From an uncultured Opitutaceae bacterium (lineage in GTDB: Bacteria > Verrucomicrobiota > Verrucomicrobiia > Opitutales > Opitutaceae), in NCBI GenBank assembly GCA_903885525.1, contig CAISJA010000301.1:1-5424 (forward strand): DNA of 5,424 bases, given 5' to 3'. A model generated the notes under the pieces. It was not told where the DNA came from and did not search any database. It saw only the letters and a program-made list of their open reading frames with translations. The position numbers and the translations under genes are program-made. This document shows positions 5,063 through 5,424 of the stretch, piece after piece (positions within the stretch are counted from its first letter, which is position 1; every line of letters begins with the position of its first letter).

Positions 5063-5424
5063 ATGAACATCCTCGGCAAGCCCTGGCGCACGATCTGGCC
5101 CGAGGCCGACGGCCGCTCCGTCGGCATCATCGACCAGACCCGCCTCCCGCACGAATTTGCCACCCTCACGCTGCGGACGCTGGCCGAGGCTGCCCAGGCC
5201 ATCAGGTCGATGCAGGTCCGCGGCGCCCCGCTCATCGGAGCCACCGCCGCCTACGGGCTCTGGCTCGCCCTGCAGGCCGATGCGTCCGACGCCGGCCTGG
5301 ACCACGCTTACTCCACCCTGCTCGCCACCCGGCCGACCGCCATCAACCTCCGCTGGGCCCTGGACCGCGGCCGCGCCGCCCTCGCCCCCCGGCCAGCCTC
5401 CGACCGGGCCGCCGCCGCCGCCCG
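5063..5424 (+). CDS. mtnA: S-methyl-5-thioribose-1-phosphate isomerase, N-terminal part (3' end outside window)
   Basis: The first 120 residues of an enzyme of the methionine salvage pathway, which turns methylthioribose-1-phosphate into methylthioribulose-1-phosphate; the full family length is about 340-370. The fold belongs to the eIF2B-related isomerases. Visible hallmarks are IIDQTRLP (22-29), MQVRGAPLIGATAAYG (50-65), in which RGAP is the substrate-phosphate loop, and RPTAINLRWAL (90-100). The catalytic cysteine and aspartate lie beyond the window. The ATG at 5063 gives MNILGKPWRTIW, as expected for the family, so little or nothing is missing at the N-terminus. There is no good ribosome-binding site: GAGG is 14 bases away and lies in a hairpin. 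The 450-base gap upstream suggests its own transcription unit. A related eIF2B-like isomerase (ribose-1,5-bisphosphate isomerase) is the main alternative. Confidence 0.92.
   Translation, partial: MNILGKPWRTIWPEADGRSVGIIDQTRLPHEFATLTLRTLAEAAQAIRSMQVRGAPLIGATAAYGLWLALQADASDAGLDHAYSTLLATRPTAINLRWALDRGRAALAPRPASDRAAAAA

Overview
The window is about 5.4 kb of GC-rich bacterial chromosome carrying mostly housekeeping metabolism. It is densely coded, except for a gap of 450 bases before the last gene. The gene set is HPr kinase, RNase PH, a small CII-like regulator, both succinyl-CoA synthetase subunits with a VOC protein between them, and MtnA. Together with the GC-rich coding style and the near absence of Shine-Dalgarno sequences, this suggests a member of the Verrucomicrobiota, perhaps Opitutaceae. 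That placement is inference from gene content and recollection of the families, not from a search.

Layout. At the left edge is the 3' end of an HPr kinase/phosphorylase gene (hprK), followed 13 bases later by a complete RNase PH gene (rph); the two look like one operon. Facing rph on the minus strand is a 160-residue protein with an N-terminal helix-turn-helix that resembles the phage CII/CP76-like regulators. A small hairpin with a T-rich tail between them could terminate the minus-strand gene. A divergent region of 147 bases with an inverted repeat separates this regulator from sucC.

The central block is sucC (succinyl-CoA synthetase beta), a small VOC/glyoxalase-fold gene, then sucD (alpha), all on the plus strand. 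The beta and alpha subunits form one enzyme that interconverts succinyl-CoA and succinate with formation or use of a nucleoside triphosphate. It is unusual that the two genes are separated by another reading frame and by two C/T-rich spacers of about 100 bases. The VOC protein appears to lack most of the usual metal ligands. SucD carries a short insertion next to the conserved CKIG segment.

After sucD comes a gap of 450 bases, the start of which is only about 50% GC. It has no convincing gene but several potential hairpins. It ends with two tandem hairpins directly before the start of mtnA (methylthioribose-1-phosphate isomerase, methionine salvage), which runs off the right edge.

I see no insertion sequence, CRISPR array, tRNA, rRNA or recognisable riboswitch. 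This is mainly an ordinary region. The points most worth a second look are the recurring pyrimidine-rich, SD-less gene starts, the sucC-VOC-sucD arrangement and the structured gap before mtnA.
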